NCBI GenBank assembly: GCA_018814305.1
Contig: JAHJAA010000021.1
Span: 1 to 64,000, forward strand
Direction of reading: 5' to 3'
Source: Pseudomonadota bacterium
Lineage (GTDB): Bacteria; Desulfobacterota; Desulfobulbia; Desulfobulbales; JAGXFP01
DNA length: 64,000 nt
The position numbers were made by a program, and so were the translations under genes. Under the pieces are notes generated by a model. It worked only from the letters and a program-made list of their open reading frames with translations. It did no database searches and had not been told where the DNA came from. Below, piece after piece: positions 1-9,022 of this stretch. Within the stretch, counting starts at the first letter, position 1. Every line of letters starts with the position of its first letter.

Positions 1-195
1 AGCGGCTTACAACCGCCCCTTGCCTCCGGCGGGGCTCAAGCTAAAGAGCTATTAAACATCAAACAAGGCTGTTCATGGAATGAATGCTTTGTGAACTAAC
101 AATGGACCTCGGATTTACCGATTCCGTCTGAAGCAAAACATTGGGAAGTTGATACGACCTATTTCTTAAACTTTTACTTATGAGCGGGGGGAGTG

Positions 196-1119
196 ATGGC
201 TCTTCAAAATTTAGTCAATTCTTTGGGGATCAGGGCCAAATTCATCTTCATGTTGGCCTCACTCGGCGCTGTTGCGTTGATTGGGATCGGCTATGGTGCC
301 TATTCGTTCAGTATGAAAAACTCATTGAATGAAGCGGCCACCAAGGCCCAGATTATCGATTCCTACATCAAGGCGAGTCGTGAATATTTTATGACCGCGC
401 AGCGGCCATTGATTAATGAATTGGTTGAGAAAGACCGTTTTTATCCCGAGATTATGTCGGGATTCGGAATTACCCGTCGGACAGTGGATATGGTTCGTGG
501 TGAAGAACTGCATGGCTTCAAGTTCCGCCAGGTTTCGATGAATCCCCATCATCCCCCCAACAAGGCGGATCTATTCGAAGAAGGGTTGATTAAGAACTTT
601 CAACAAGATGCAAATCTTAAAACCCTATTCGGGAAGACCCGTGATAAAAATGGTGAGTTGTTCTATTATCAATCTCGTCCGATTAAGTTCGCATCCGAAG
701 GTTGTTTGAAATGTCATCTCGACCCCGCCTATGCCCCGAAGGATCTGATTGAACTCTACGGGGATACCAACGGATTTGACAAGAATTATAAGTTAGGGGA
801 TATATTCGCAGCCTACGTTGTCTATGTTCCTCTGGCTCCAGCCGAGGCGGCGGCCAGGGTTCAGGCGTTGATTTTGTTTGCCGGTGGGGCTGGAACCATG
901 GTCGTAGGACTGCTTTTCATCTGGTTCTTCCTGGATATTCGGATCGTTAAGCCGATTATGGAACTGAGTGCCAGAACAGAGGAAGTGAGTATCGGCAAGA
1001 ATCTTGAGAAGAGTCTTGCTTCGAGTCAGATGAAAGATGAGATAGCCGCTTTGGCCAAGTCCATCGACCGGCTCCGAATCAGTCTGGTAAAAATGTTAAA
1101 ACGGCGAAAAAATGAGTAA
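196..1119 (+). CDS. Tll0287-like (DUF3365) haem-domain membrane protein with HAMP
   Basis: Probable inner-membrane sensor. One membrane segment lies near residues 13-35 and a second near 222-247; between them is an extracytoplasmic domain with the c-type haem motif CLKCH at about residues 169-173, as in the DUF3365/Tll0287-like family. A HAMP-type linker follows the second membrane segment and the protein ends soon after, with no kinase, cyclase or methyl-accepting domain. It therefore needs a partner to pass on a signal, or the haem part has another role. A GTG at 193 precedes the ATG; I chose the ATG because the GGGGGAG ribosome site at 187-192 serves it. The next gene overlaps by 8 nt, so the two are translationally coupled. 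Confidence 0.8.
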   Translation: MALQNLVNSLGIRAKFIFMLASLGAVALIGIGYGAYSFSMKNSLNEAATKAQIIDSYIKASREYFMTAQRPLINELVEKDRFYPEIMSGFGITRRTVDMVRGEELHGFKFRQVSMNPHHPPNKADLFEEGLIKNFQQDANLKTLFGKTRDKNGELFYYQSRPIKFASEGCLKCHLDPAYAPKDLIELYGDTNGFDKNYKLGDIFAAYVVYVPLAPAEAAARVQALILFAGGAGTMVVGLLFIWFFLDIRIVKPIMELSARTEEVSIGKNLEKSLASSQMKDEIAALAKSIDRLRISLVKMLKRRKNE

Positions 1120-2023
1120 AAAAAATCTTTCGGGTAAACGATTTATCAAAATTGTAATAATGGTTGGAGCGCTGCTGGCCATTGGCGTCGAAATGGCCAT
1201 GGCTGCGGATTGTGATGCTTTGTTTGATTCCGTACAGAAGCAACCTTCCTTGATGACCAAGAAAGGTATGATCGAGGACGCCCTGAAGTCATGTCCAAAG
1301 CATGCTGGGCTGGTCTATCAATACGGCTATGCCTACGAGCGGTTTCGGAAATATGATGAAGCCTTAAAGTATTATAATCAGGCCATTAAGCTCGATCACA
1401 ACTATGCAAAGGCTTATTTTGGCATCGGGGATGTACAGGTCTTGCTCAACCGTTATAAAGAGGCCATTGATGCGTATCAGACTGGATTGCTCTACGATCC
1501 TGATGACGGGCGAGCGAAAAATTCTCTGAATGAGGCCAAGGCGCAATATAAAGCTGAATCAGGTTCAGAATATGCTGGCACCACTCCCCAGAAAAAGGTA
1601 GAGGCCCCGTCTTCGCCTGCTTCGGTGCAGGTCAGCAAGGTGAAGCCTGAGTCACCACCCTCTTTTGCCGAAGTGCCGATTCTGCGATTAATTGTTCCTT
1701 TTGCTGGCAACGCTACCAACCTTTCCCAGGATGCAAAAGATGTTCTGGCTGTGGTTGTTGGGCAAGCGATGGCCAAGGGGGATTTGGCTGGCAGTCGTTT
1801 CGAGGTCGGCGGTTATACTGATAATACGGGTGATGCTGCTCAAAATAAAGAAATCTCTAAACAGCGGGTTGAGGCGGTTCGAGATTATCTGATTAATGAT
1901 TTTGGGATTCAGGCGGATCGACTTGTTGGGGTTTATTATGGTGAAAAATCACCCAGATTCCCCAATGATACCCAAGAGAATCAAGCCCTCAACCGGCGGG
2001 TTGAGTTTAAGCGAATTCAATAA
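1112..2023 (+). CDS. TPR protein with C-terminal OmpA-like domain
   Basis: Exported protein: basic start, hydrophobic stretch, and a likely signal cleavage after AMA near residue 32. TPR helices span about residues 60-150, followed by a proline/serine-rich linker, then an OmpA-family peptidoglycan-binding domain from about residue 185 (GGYTDNTGD and a later RVEAVRDYL helix are typical). It probably sits in the periplasm or outer membrane, binding peptidoglycan through the OmpA domain and a partner through the TPRs. It overlaps the upstream haem-sensor gene by 8 nt and ends at a strong terminator, so the pair forms a two-gene operon. Confidence 0.85.
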   Translation: MSKKNLSGKRFIKIVIMVGALLAIGVEMAMAADCDALFDSVQKQPSLMTKKGMIEDALKSCPKHAGLVYQYGYAYERFRKYDEALKYYNQAIKLDHNYAKAYFGIGDVQVLLNRYKEAIDAYQTGLLYDPDDGRAKNSLNEAKAQYKAESGSEYAGTTPQKKVEAPSSPASVQVSKVKPESPPSFAEVPILRLIVPFAGNATNLSQDAKDVLAVVVGQAMAKGDLAGSRFEVGGYTDNTGDAAQNKEISKQRVEAVRDYLINDFGIQADRLVGVYYGEKSPRFPNDTQENQALNRRVEFKRIQ

Positions 2024-2094
2024 TCCAAAACGTATTGAAGAGTTGAGCGTTATTGGAAGAAGTAATAATTTACCAACGGTACGTCCGTTGAATG

Positions 2095-2151
2095 TTTCAT
2101 AAATAAAAAAGCTCCGTCCCGGTTGGGTGCGGAGCTTTTTTATTTATGAAA
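2095..2151. terminator. Bidirectional terminator, 22-bp perfect inverted repeat
   Basis: The arms at 2095-2116 and 2130-2151 are exact reverse complements of 22 bp around a 13-nt loop. The GC core is GCTCCG/CGGAGC, flanked by A-tract and T-tract, so both strands give a hairpin followed by U residues. It lies between the convergent ends of the TPR/OmpA gene and the minus-strand roadblock gene and can stop transcription from both sides. Confidence 0.9.
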
Positions 2152-2161
2152 CTTGTTGATG

Positions 2162-2842
2162 TCAGGGCAGGATGGGAGCGATGTGTAGTTTGAATTCGTT
2201 TTCAAGTTCTGGATCATCAATTTCCTGGCAGAGCATGATGACAAGTTCAGTTAACCTATTTTCGGAAATATCCCCCTTCTTTGCCCATTTTTCGATAGAG
2301 TCCTTCATGACCATCTCACTTATCGGTCCAATTGCCAGGGCGAGACCTTCCTGAAAGGATTGGAAGATTTTGGCTAGAGGACTTGCGTGGATGATCTGAT
2401 TGACGTCAATTTTCTTTGGGGTAGGCGCTGGGGTTGGGCGAGGAGGGGGCGGTGCCGCTGCTTTGGGCGCCTCAGGCGTCGGTGCGGCGCCTCCTCGGCG
2501 AACTGTATTGGTCGCCGTCAGGATATCATGGCTAAGCATTCCGGTCGTCATGCCGAGGAGTTTTCGATTCACTCCACTTTCACAAAAGATAATCAGACTC
2601 GCATCATGATCGATCTGGCGGACGTGGATGATGGCCTCTTCAAACTGAATTTCAAAGTTGTTGGCCTGCATTCGGGTGGCGTCATTTACCTTGATAACGC
2701 GATCCATTGCATGACCAATCTCTTGTACTTTTCCGAGAAAGATTTTTGGTAAATCCGAATGGATAGTGGTGATTCCTTTGATATGAATGTATGACCCCAT
2801 GACCAATGGGATTTGTTTTATTTCCTGAAATATATTATCCAT
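2162..2842 (-). CDS. Roadblock-like two-domain protein, uncharacterised
   Basis: The first 105 or so residues alternate strands and helices in a way that resembles a roadblock/LC7 or related small alpha/beta fold. A proline/alanine-rich linker follows (about 118-142), then a helical C-terminal domain of about 80 residues. I do not recognise the C-terminal family. It is the last gene of a minus-strand run containing a REC-PATAN-roadblock regulator, a PilB-type ATPase and MglA/MglB-like proteins, so a role in the same signalling or polarity system is plausible. The domain call is structural intuition rather than a firm family match. Confidence 0.6.
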   Translation of the reverse strand: MDNIFQEIKQIPLVMGSYIHIKGITTIHSDLPKIFLGKVQEIGHAMDRVIKVNDATRMQANNFEIQFEEAIIHVRQIDHDASLIIFCESGVNRKLLGMTTGMLSHDILTATNTVRRGGAAPTPEAPKAAAPPPPRPTPAPTPKKIDVNQIIHASPLAKIFQSFQEGLALAIGPISEMVMKDSIEKWAKKGDISENRLTELVIMLCQEIDDPELENEFKLHIAPILP

Positions 2843-2950
2843 TTGTGCGCCCTTTTATTGAATACCAAGTATTCCAATTCAATTTCGTTATTCGACAATC
2901 GTAAGATGTTTTGAATATAATTGCATTTGCCCTGGGAAATGCATCAATCA

Positions 2951-4138
2951 CTATAATTTGATTTTTGAAACATGAGGTTTTAATGCCTCGGAAATTTTAT
3001 CAGGATCGATGTTGGAATCAAGGCCAATTCCTGTTACGATTTGACCGCCGATTAGAATGAGAATTTTTTCACCGTTGGAATGGGTCACAATTACCGACCT
3101 GGGCCCGGTAAAACCAAGAATCTTTTTAATTTTGATCGCAGCTCCGGTGATGGCGGCGATGAAGCCTCCAAATTCTTTGACTGGAATATTATTATGGGAA
3201 AGAACTGAGCCGGTGCCAGAGATGATGATAAGTCGATTGACCCCCGTGGAGGAAAGGATGGTATCGGTGAGGGCATCAATGGCGCTTTTTTCTTCAAGAG
3301 TTTCAGGAGAGTCGTCGCTTTCAGGTTCCAGCGAAGAGGTGTCTATCGGGAGAGGTGCTTCTTCTTCCGGTTTGCTGAGAAAGCCAATGTTGTCGACATC
3401 AACCACATTGGTGGGGGGGGGAGCATCTTGTTCTTTTACTACTTCAGGGATCGTTTCTTTCTCGGGTTTGTTTTTTTCATCCTTCATTCGAGCGCTTTCA
3501 ATGAGGAGATAACCTAAGGGCACATTGATTTCACGCTCCTTGATCCGGCAATTGTTTTCAATTTCAATTTCTGTGTTTTCCCAGCAGATAATTTCAAAAG
3601 CAGCATCCTGACCAGTAAGGTTTCCGGTCTTCGCGGCAACGATCTCACCTTGTTGAAAATACATGGTCCCGATATTTGCGTCGGAACGGAGGGTCAGAGT
3701 ACAGGTTTTTTTGTCCAACTCCAAAAGCTGCATAAACGAGGGGAGCGAAATGCCAGCTACGTGGCCTTTGGTTCCAGTCTTCAACCCATCTTTGATTTTA
3801 TGCAAGAGGGAGTTGTAGTCGATGGGTTTTTCAATATATTGAAAGGCGCCCATGTTCATGAGTCGAGATTCCATTTCAGGGGTGCCGTAAGCAGTCATGG
3901 CTATGACCGGCATGTTCGGTTTGGACTGACTGATGAGTGCCATCAGCTCAAATCCATCCATTTCTGGCATATTAAGGTCGGTTACCACAAGGTCGACCTG
4001 CTCAGAATTGATGATTTTTGAAGCTTCTCGACCATCATTTGCGGTTTTGATCGAAAACTCCGCTTCATTGTCCTTGAGCATGTCGGCAAGACTCAACAGG
4101 AAATTCTTCTCATCATCGACAATTAAAACGCTTTTCAT
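2951..4138 (-). CDS. Response regulator: receiver, PATAN (DUF4388) and roadblock domains
   Basis: The receiver domain (residues 1-118) has all the expected residues: acidic D8/D9, phosphoacceptor D54 in VVTDLNMPEMDG, T82 and K104. Residues about 125-220 match the PATAN/DUF4388 fold, with GTMYFQQGEIVAA characteristic of it. After an acidic linker, residues about 285-395 form a roadblock/LC7-like domain. There is no DNA-binding domain, so output is probably by protein contact, for example with the MglA-like GTPase or the motor ATPase encoded upstream. No histidine kinase is encoded in the window. Confidence 0.85.
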   Translation of the reverse strand: MKSVLIVDDEKNFLLSLADMLKDNEAEFSIKTANDGREASKIINSEQVDLVVTDLNMPEMDGFELMALISQSKPNMPVIAMTAYGTPEMESRLMNMGAFQYIEKPIDYNSLLHKIKDGLKTGTKGHVAGISLPSFMQLLELDKKTCTLTLRSDANIGTMYFQQGEIVAAKTGNLTGQDAAFEIICWENTEIEIENNCRIKEREINVPLGYLLIESARMKDEKNKPEKETIPEVVKEQDAPPPTNVVDVDNIGFLSKPEEEAPLPIDTSSLEPESDDSPETLEEKSAIDALTDTILSSTGVNRLIIISGTGSVLSHNNIPVKEFGGFIAAITGAAIKIKKILGFTGPRSVIVTHSNGEKILILIGGQIVTGIGLDSNIDPDKISEALKPHVSKIKL

Positions 4139-4489
4139 GAAGCAGACCTCTTATCGTCCAATAAATTCTGTAGTTTTGTTGTTGGAAAATAGCCAACCAG
4201 TATCGGTTCAAAATGGGGTGAATAAAGGAGATAAACATTGTCCTTGTTGGTAAAAGAGCCATATGTGAAGATTTTTTTCCTACGAAAGGAATCGTAAAAA
4301 ACTTATGTAACCCACGGTTTCAGCTAAAGGAGGCATATTCACACAAGAACCAAGGAACATAACTGTATAGCACAATAATTGCTATAAGGGAATATGGACA
4401 ACGAGGTGCTTCCACCGGATTTTACAGGGTTGAGCGTACCATGACAAAAGAGATACAATAAAGAATCATGGTGGGTGACGAACGGTATA
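4139..4489. other. Gene-free interval of 351 nt
   Basis: It separates the PilB-type ATPase gene from the REC-PATAN-roadblock gene, both on the minus strand. I see no open frame with coding character, no tRNA and no convincing terminator. The promoter of the response-regulator gene should lie in its left part, but I cannot name a clear -35/-10 pair. Confidence 0.4.
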
Positions 4490-6811
4490 TTATTTCATGG
4501 TAGCGGAGCAAACCTGTCTGATGTCGGTGTCACCTTGAAGAACTTTCAAAATTCCATCCTGTTTCAGGGTCAACATTCCCCCCGCCATTGCGGAATGGCG
4601 TATTTCCGCTACCGGGGCACTCCTTTCAATTTCAAGACGCATGGGATCTGTTGTGATCAGTAATTCATGGATAGCCATCCGTCCTTTATAGCCGGACTTT
4701 TGGCAATGACCGCATCCCCTTGCCTTATAGAGCGTAATGCCTTTTTCGATCTCAAGAGGCTTGGTAGGGTGTTGGCCGTATTCAGCGATGATGGAATCAA
4801 TCTCTGGCTGGTCAGGCTGATAGGTCCGGCGGCAATGGGGACAAAGCCTTTTGATCAGGCGTTGGGCCAGAACGCCCAACAAAGAATCTGCAAAGTTAAA
4901 AGGATCGATTCCCATACCCAGAAGTCGAGTAATTGTTTCCGGGGCTGAATTGGTATGAAGGGTTGAAAAGACCAAGTGACCGGTAAGAGCTGCTTCAACA
5001 ACGGTATTCGCGGTTTCCTCGTCACGGGTCTCACCAACCATGATGATATCCGGATCAGCCCGGAGAAAGGCGCGGAGGATTCTCGCGAAATTGAGCCCAA
5101 TTTTAGGGAGGACCTGGACCTGTCGGAGTCCGTCCTGTACAATTTCAACCGGGTCTTCCGCCGTCCAGATTTTTTTTTCCGGGCGATTTACAAAGTTTAA
5201 TGCGGCATGGAGGGTGGTCGTTTTACCCGAGCCTGTGGGGCCGACCACGAGGACCAGGCCATACGGCCGTTCGACCAGTGTTTTAAGATTCTCCATATTG
5301 TATTCACTGAGGCCCATTTTTTTAAGTGGCAGGGCATCGCCGCCGGCCAGAATACGGAGAACGACATCTTCATTACCGCCCACAGTGGGAAGTGTCGCCA
5401 CCCGGAGTTCAATATTGCGACCTCTACGTGTACGAAATTTGATCTTTCCATCTTGGGGCAGGCGCTTTTCGGCGATATCAAGCTTAGAGAGGATTTTGAA
5501 ACGTGATACCAGGGCCTTTTTATAGCTAAAGGGTATGGTCTGGAAGTTACTACACTCACCATCAACCCTGAAACGGACGAGAGCCCCGCGTTTTCCGGTT
5601 AACGATTCAATATGGATATCAGAGACGTTTCGAGAATAGGCCTCCTCGATAATCCGGTTGGCAACCTTAACCACAACTCCTTCAGAATCGCCGGATGGTT
5701 CATCCCGATAATCATCCTCCTCATCATCAGCTTCGGTAACGAGCTCTAATTCACCAAAAACATCGCTCGATTCATTGCCGAGGAGGTCGTCATGTTTGCC
5801 GTGAAAATAGTCAGTGAATTTGGTGACATCGTCGGCAAGCCCGATCGCAAACTCCAGGGAATGACCCTTGAGCATGGCCTTGAGGTTGGCGATCATTGCT
5901 GAGTTGATCGGATCTTCGGCCAGGATCTTGACAAGACCACCGTCTTCACTGATTGGGATGCAGCGATTCTGTCGCCAGAAATTTTCCTTGATGGATTTTA
6001 GGCATTTAGGTGGTGGGCCGACCTCCAGTTCATTGAATTCAACAAAGGGGCACTTGAAGAATTCGGCTATTGACTCGCCCACTTCGGCTTTGCTGATCTC
6101 AAGATCATTGATCAGAACGGCTTCAATCGGTTTGTTCCGCTGCTGTGCAATCTGTAAGGCCCGATCATATTGCTCTTCAGTAAGATGGCGTTCTTTGAAG
6201 AGGTGATAAAAACGTTCAAACTTTTCAACCTGCTTCACCATGTTGTCATGGCGTTGCTGGGCGTTACGAAAATCTGGCCGGCTGGCGATGATCTGTTTTA
6301 AGGCCTGAATGGATTCCTGGACATTGCCGGTGCCCTCATAGGTGCTGGCCAATTGGTCGAGAACGTCCAGACGCTCTTCAACCTTCAGAGTCCGGTCACC
6401 TAATGCATTGCTGAGGTGCTTCAGGGCCTCGAACGGTTCATCGATGGCAATAAGGCATTCACCGATTTTGGCGTGGACAGCCCCGGGGCGAAAGCCCTTT
6501 TCGAGTAGAACTTTCAGCTCATCAATGGCATCGGATTGGAACCCAGCCTCGATCAAGCCGAGACAGTTTTCAAATCGCTGCTCTGGTTCAGAACTGAGGG
6601 GGGATGCTGAAGATGCAGCATCTTGAGGTGGTGCGGTCGTAATGGCCAGTTTTTTTTCTATTTCTGCCCGTCGAGGATGGGGAGCATCACCAAGCTCATT
6701 AAGGATTAACCGGTAAATCTCTTCGGCATTTTCCTTTAGTCCGTGCTGGGCATAGAGATCCGCTTCCGCAAGTTTTGTATCAATATTTATTGGGGTGTCT
6801 GACTGGCTCAT
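4490..6811 (-). CDS. PilB/GspE-type secretion or pilus-assembly ATPase with TPR N-terminus
   Basis: Hexameric motor ATPase of the type II secretion/type IV pilus assembly family. Residues 1-200 are TPR-like helices, which ordinary PilB/GspE lack. An MshEN-type domain lies at about 215-345. The ATPase core has Walker A GPTGSGKTTT near residue 520, a Walker B/Asp-box region with IIMVGETRDEETA, and a zinc-type tetracysteine unit (CPHC near 652, CGHC near 702). It is 773 aa long against about 500-570 for typical homologues. No pilin, prepilin peptidase or PilC gene is in the window, so its motor partners lie elsewhere. It follows a gene for a CheW-tailed scaffold by 59 nt. Confidence 0.9.
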   Translation of the reverse strand: MSQSDTPINIDTKLAEADLYAQHGLKENAEEIYRLILNELGDAPHPRRAEIEKKLAITTAPPQDAASSASPLSSEPEQRFENCLGLIEAGFQSDAIDELKVLLEKGFRPGAVHAKIGECLIAIDEPFEALKHLSNALGDRTLKVEERLDVLDQLASTYEGTGNVQESIQALKQIIASRPDFRNAQQRHDNMVKQVEKFERFYHLFKERHLTEEQYDRALQIAQQRNKPIEAVLINDLEISKAEVGESIAEFFKCPFVEFNELEVGPPPKCLKSIKENFWRQNRCIPISEDGGLVKILAEDPINSAMIANLKAMLKGHSLEFAIGLADDVTKFTDYFHGKHDDLLGNESSDVFGELELVTEADDEEDDYRDEPSGDSEGVVVKVANRIIEEAYSRNVSDIHIESLTGKRGALVRFRVDGECSNFQTIPFSYKKALVSRFKILSKLDIAEKRLPQDGKIKFRTRRGRNIELRVATLPTVGGNEDVVLRILAGGDALPLKKMGLSEYNMENLKTLVERPYGLVLVVGPTGSGKTTTLHAALNFVNRPEKKIWTAEDPVEIVQDGLRQVQVLPKIGLNFARILRAFLRADPDIIMVGETRDEETANTVVEAALTGHLVFSTLHTNSAPETITRLLGMGIDPFNFADSLLGVLAQRLIKRLCPHCRRTYQPDQPEIDSIIAEYGQHPTKPLEIEKGITLYKARGCGHCQKSGYKGRMAIHELLITTDPMRLEIERSAPVAEIRHSAMAGGMLTLKQDGILKVLQGDTDIRQVCSATMK

Positions 6812-6870
6812 GAGTCACCGTAATCTTTTGCCTTGTGGGAATGTGTAGCATTTGTCAAAAATGGCAAGAA

Positions 6871-8754
6871 TCAACTCAAGGATACCACCGGCATAACGTT
6901 GCCGTAAATGGTCAGGGTCCCCGCAAGATCTGACCCGGCAGGACCAGGGGTCCAGAGGTTCTCTTCTGATATGGAGACTGCTTCAGTGGGGGTGTCGAGC
7001 AGGAATACTTTCCCTTGCTTATTAGCGTACATGATCAAGAGGTATACTTTTTTAGCAGATGAACCGGGAAATGTCCCTGGCACAGAGGCAATTTCGAATT
7101 CCATTTTACTTAATTCTACAGAAGATAACTGGGCCAAATCGCCACTGAAAAGGTTCTGCAGGTTGGTCCATGGCCAGGATTTAAGTTTGCTTAAGGGGAA
7201 TTTGCCGAGTTTGCTCATGGCCTTGGGCGAAAGGGTTGAGGTACCTTCATAAACAACCTGCTCGGGTACAAATCCAACCTGCTGTCCGCCCCAAGTCGCT
7301 TTAAGAAGCCAGTCCCAACGGCATTTGCCCCCCTTGAGTGCTGCCGCTGTTGCCGCAGGAGTGGACATTGATGCCCCTGATGTCAGGGTGATTTTGAGTC
7401 GTTTGAGATTTTCTGTTAGTTTTTGACCTAACTCCTGGCGGCTTGAAAGATCCATATCCGTCTCATTTTCAACGGAAGCAGCCAGGATTAAACAATCGTC
7501 GATGAGAACCATGGGGTCGGTGGCTGCGGCTATTGTTGCTGCCGGGGCCGCAGGGGGGGGGGATGTGGCCGGTTGTATAGGTTCAAATTCACCGGTTAGG
7601 TCGAATTGATGATCAATGGGGGTTCCACCGACCAGTTTTATTATGGCGTCCTGTTGATCGGAAAGGGATTTTCTGACTTTACTGGCAAGTTCGAAAAGTT
7701 TGTCATAACCAGCTGTTTTTTCAAAGAGATTTTCAAGTTTTCTCATCCGTTTGACACAGGGAGTGAGAATGTCGAGCTGAGATTCAAGGAGGCTGTCAAC
7801 TGTACCGATACCAGTGTAGGATGAATAGTTTGCTGTAAATGAACGGCTTAATAATTCAAGTTGGCTGGCTAGTTTTTCGCGAACCTGCCTGTTGACTGTG
7901 TGGAGCTTTTCCATTCCGGGTTTATTGGAAAACAGTTTTTCCATGGGGGTGATTCTCTTGACGGAACCTTCGAGAGATGCCGCATAGGAACGAAGGATAA
8001 CTCCCGTCGCATCAGGAACAGATTGTCCCTGATGGCTGCTACTATCGTTTGATTCAAGACTGAGCTCGAATCCAAGATCCGTTGGAATGTCCGATTTAGG
8101 TGGTGCTGGACTGCTCGAGGCAGTTGAGTCGCCACTCAGGTCCAGGAGTGGTTCGTTCCCAGGGGTTTCTGCAACGGCAGTATAGAGGTCTGATAGAGTT
8201 GTAGAGAGGAGTTTCCGAATATCACTATCCAGGGTATTGCCCTGAGCTATGGCTTTTTTGACAACATTAAAGGCGCTTTTTAGTTGCCCCGGGGCAGAAA
8301 CCGGTGTTGCCTGAGGGGATTGCAGCATGGAGGCGAGAACGGTGTCCATTTGGCTGACGACTTGGCTGACCGGAGTATCTTTGCTGATGGAAGCAGTTGA
8401 AATAACATCTTTCAAGATCTGGCGGGCATTGGTCAGACTTTTGTGGCTCACCTCCCAGTCAATGGTCAGTAAAGCCTCGTCCATTTTTTCAAATATGGCT
8501 GCAAGGGGGGTTTGGGCAGTTGGGGGCGGGGAAGCTACTTCCTCTAAACTGAGCTCAATCTCCTGGGCCGGGGGAGCTTTTGATCCTTCTGGTTCGTTCT
8601 CCATGCTGAGATCAAGTTCGGGGGGGGCTTCGGGAGCAGCTTTCGGGGGCGGAGAGGCCCCGGCACCCGGTGCTTTGACTACGTATTGTCCGAAGAGATT
8701 ATCAACGGCCCCGTCAATATCACTTTCCCATCTTGTATCCAGCTTTTCAGTCAT
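6871..8754 (-). CDS. Large scaffold-like protein with acidic ELS motifs and CheW-like C-terminus
   Basis: 627 aa, not assigned to a named family. The N-terminal 280 residues are low-complexity and carry repeated acidic words (ELDLSMENE, EIELSLEEV, GFELSLESN) around helical stretches. Residues about 280-380 are helical. The last 140 residues end in a strand-rich region, with KKVYLLIMY and a final GTLTIYGNVMPVVSL, resembling the end of a CheW domain. The ATG at 8754 has a good GGGAG site 7 nt upstream; an in-frame TTG at 8775 is less likely. Lying directly upstream of the PilB-type ATPase, it may link chemosensory or GTPase inputs to the motor. The CheW resemblance is by eye only. Confidence 0.65.
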   Translation of the reverse strand: MTEKLDTRWESDIDGAVDNLFGQYVVKAPGAGASPPPKAAPEAPPELDLSMENEPEGSKAPPAQEIELSLEEVASPPPTAQTPLAAIFEKMDEALLTIDWEVSHKSLTNARQILKDVISTASISKDTPVSQVVSQMDTVLASMLQSPQATPVSAPGQLKSAFNVVKKAIAQGNTLDSDIRKLLSTTLSDLYTAVAETPGNEPLLDLSGDSTASSSPAPPKSDIPTDLGFELSLESNDSSSHQGQSVPDATGVILRSYAASLEGSVKRITPMEKLFSNKPGMEKLHTVNRQVREKLASQLELLSRSFTANYSSYTGIGTVDSLLESQLDILTPCVKRMRKLENLFEKTAGYDKLFELASKVRKSLSDQQDAIIKLVGGTPIDHQFDLTGEFEPIQPATSPPPAAPAATIAAATDPMVLIDDCLILAASVENETDMDLSSRQELGQKLTENLKRLKITLTSGASMSTPAATAAALKGGKCRWDWLLKATWGGQQVGFVPEQVVYEGTSTLSPKAMSKLGKFPLSKLKSWPWTNLQNLFSGDLAQLSSVELSKMEFEIASVPGTFPGSSAKKVYLLIMYANKQGKVFLLDTPTEAVSISEENLWTPGPAGSDLAGTLTIYGNVMPVVSLS

Positions 8755-9022
8755 CGGATAACTCCCTCGATTCAAAAACCGCAGAATGTTTCAAATGCAT
8801 ACCAAAGTTTTGTTTTGGGGCGAGTGACGCTAAGGGGCTCAGCGAAATGGAAAACTGGATATCTCGCGAGCAGGTCGTCTGGAGCCGCGTCTCAAGCATA
8901 CATTTCTCGACGTAGCATTGCTCTGCCTGTGTTCAGCATAAAATAGTGTGAAATTAGGCCCCAAAAGCAATAGCTAGGAAGCTATAACAGTGTGCCCCCA
9001 AATTTCTTAGAATTTGCCGGTT

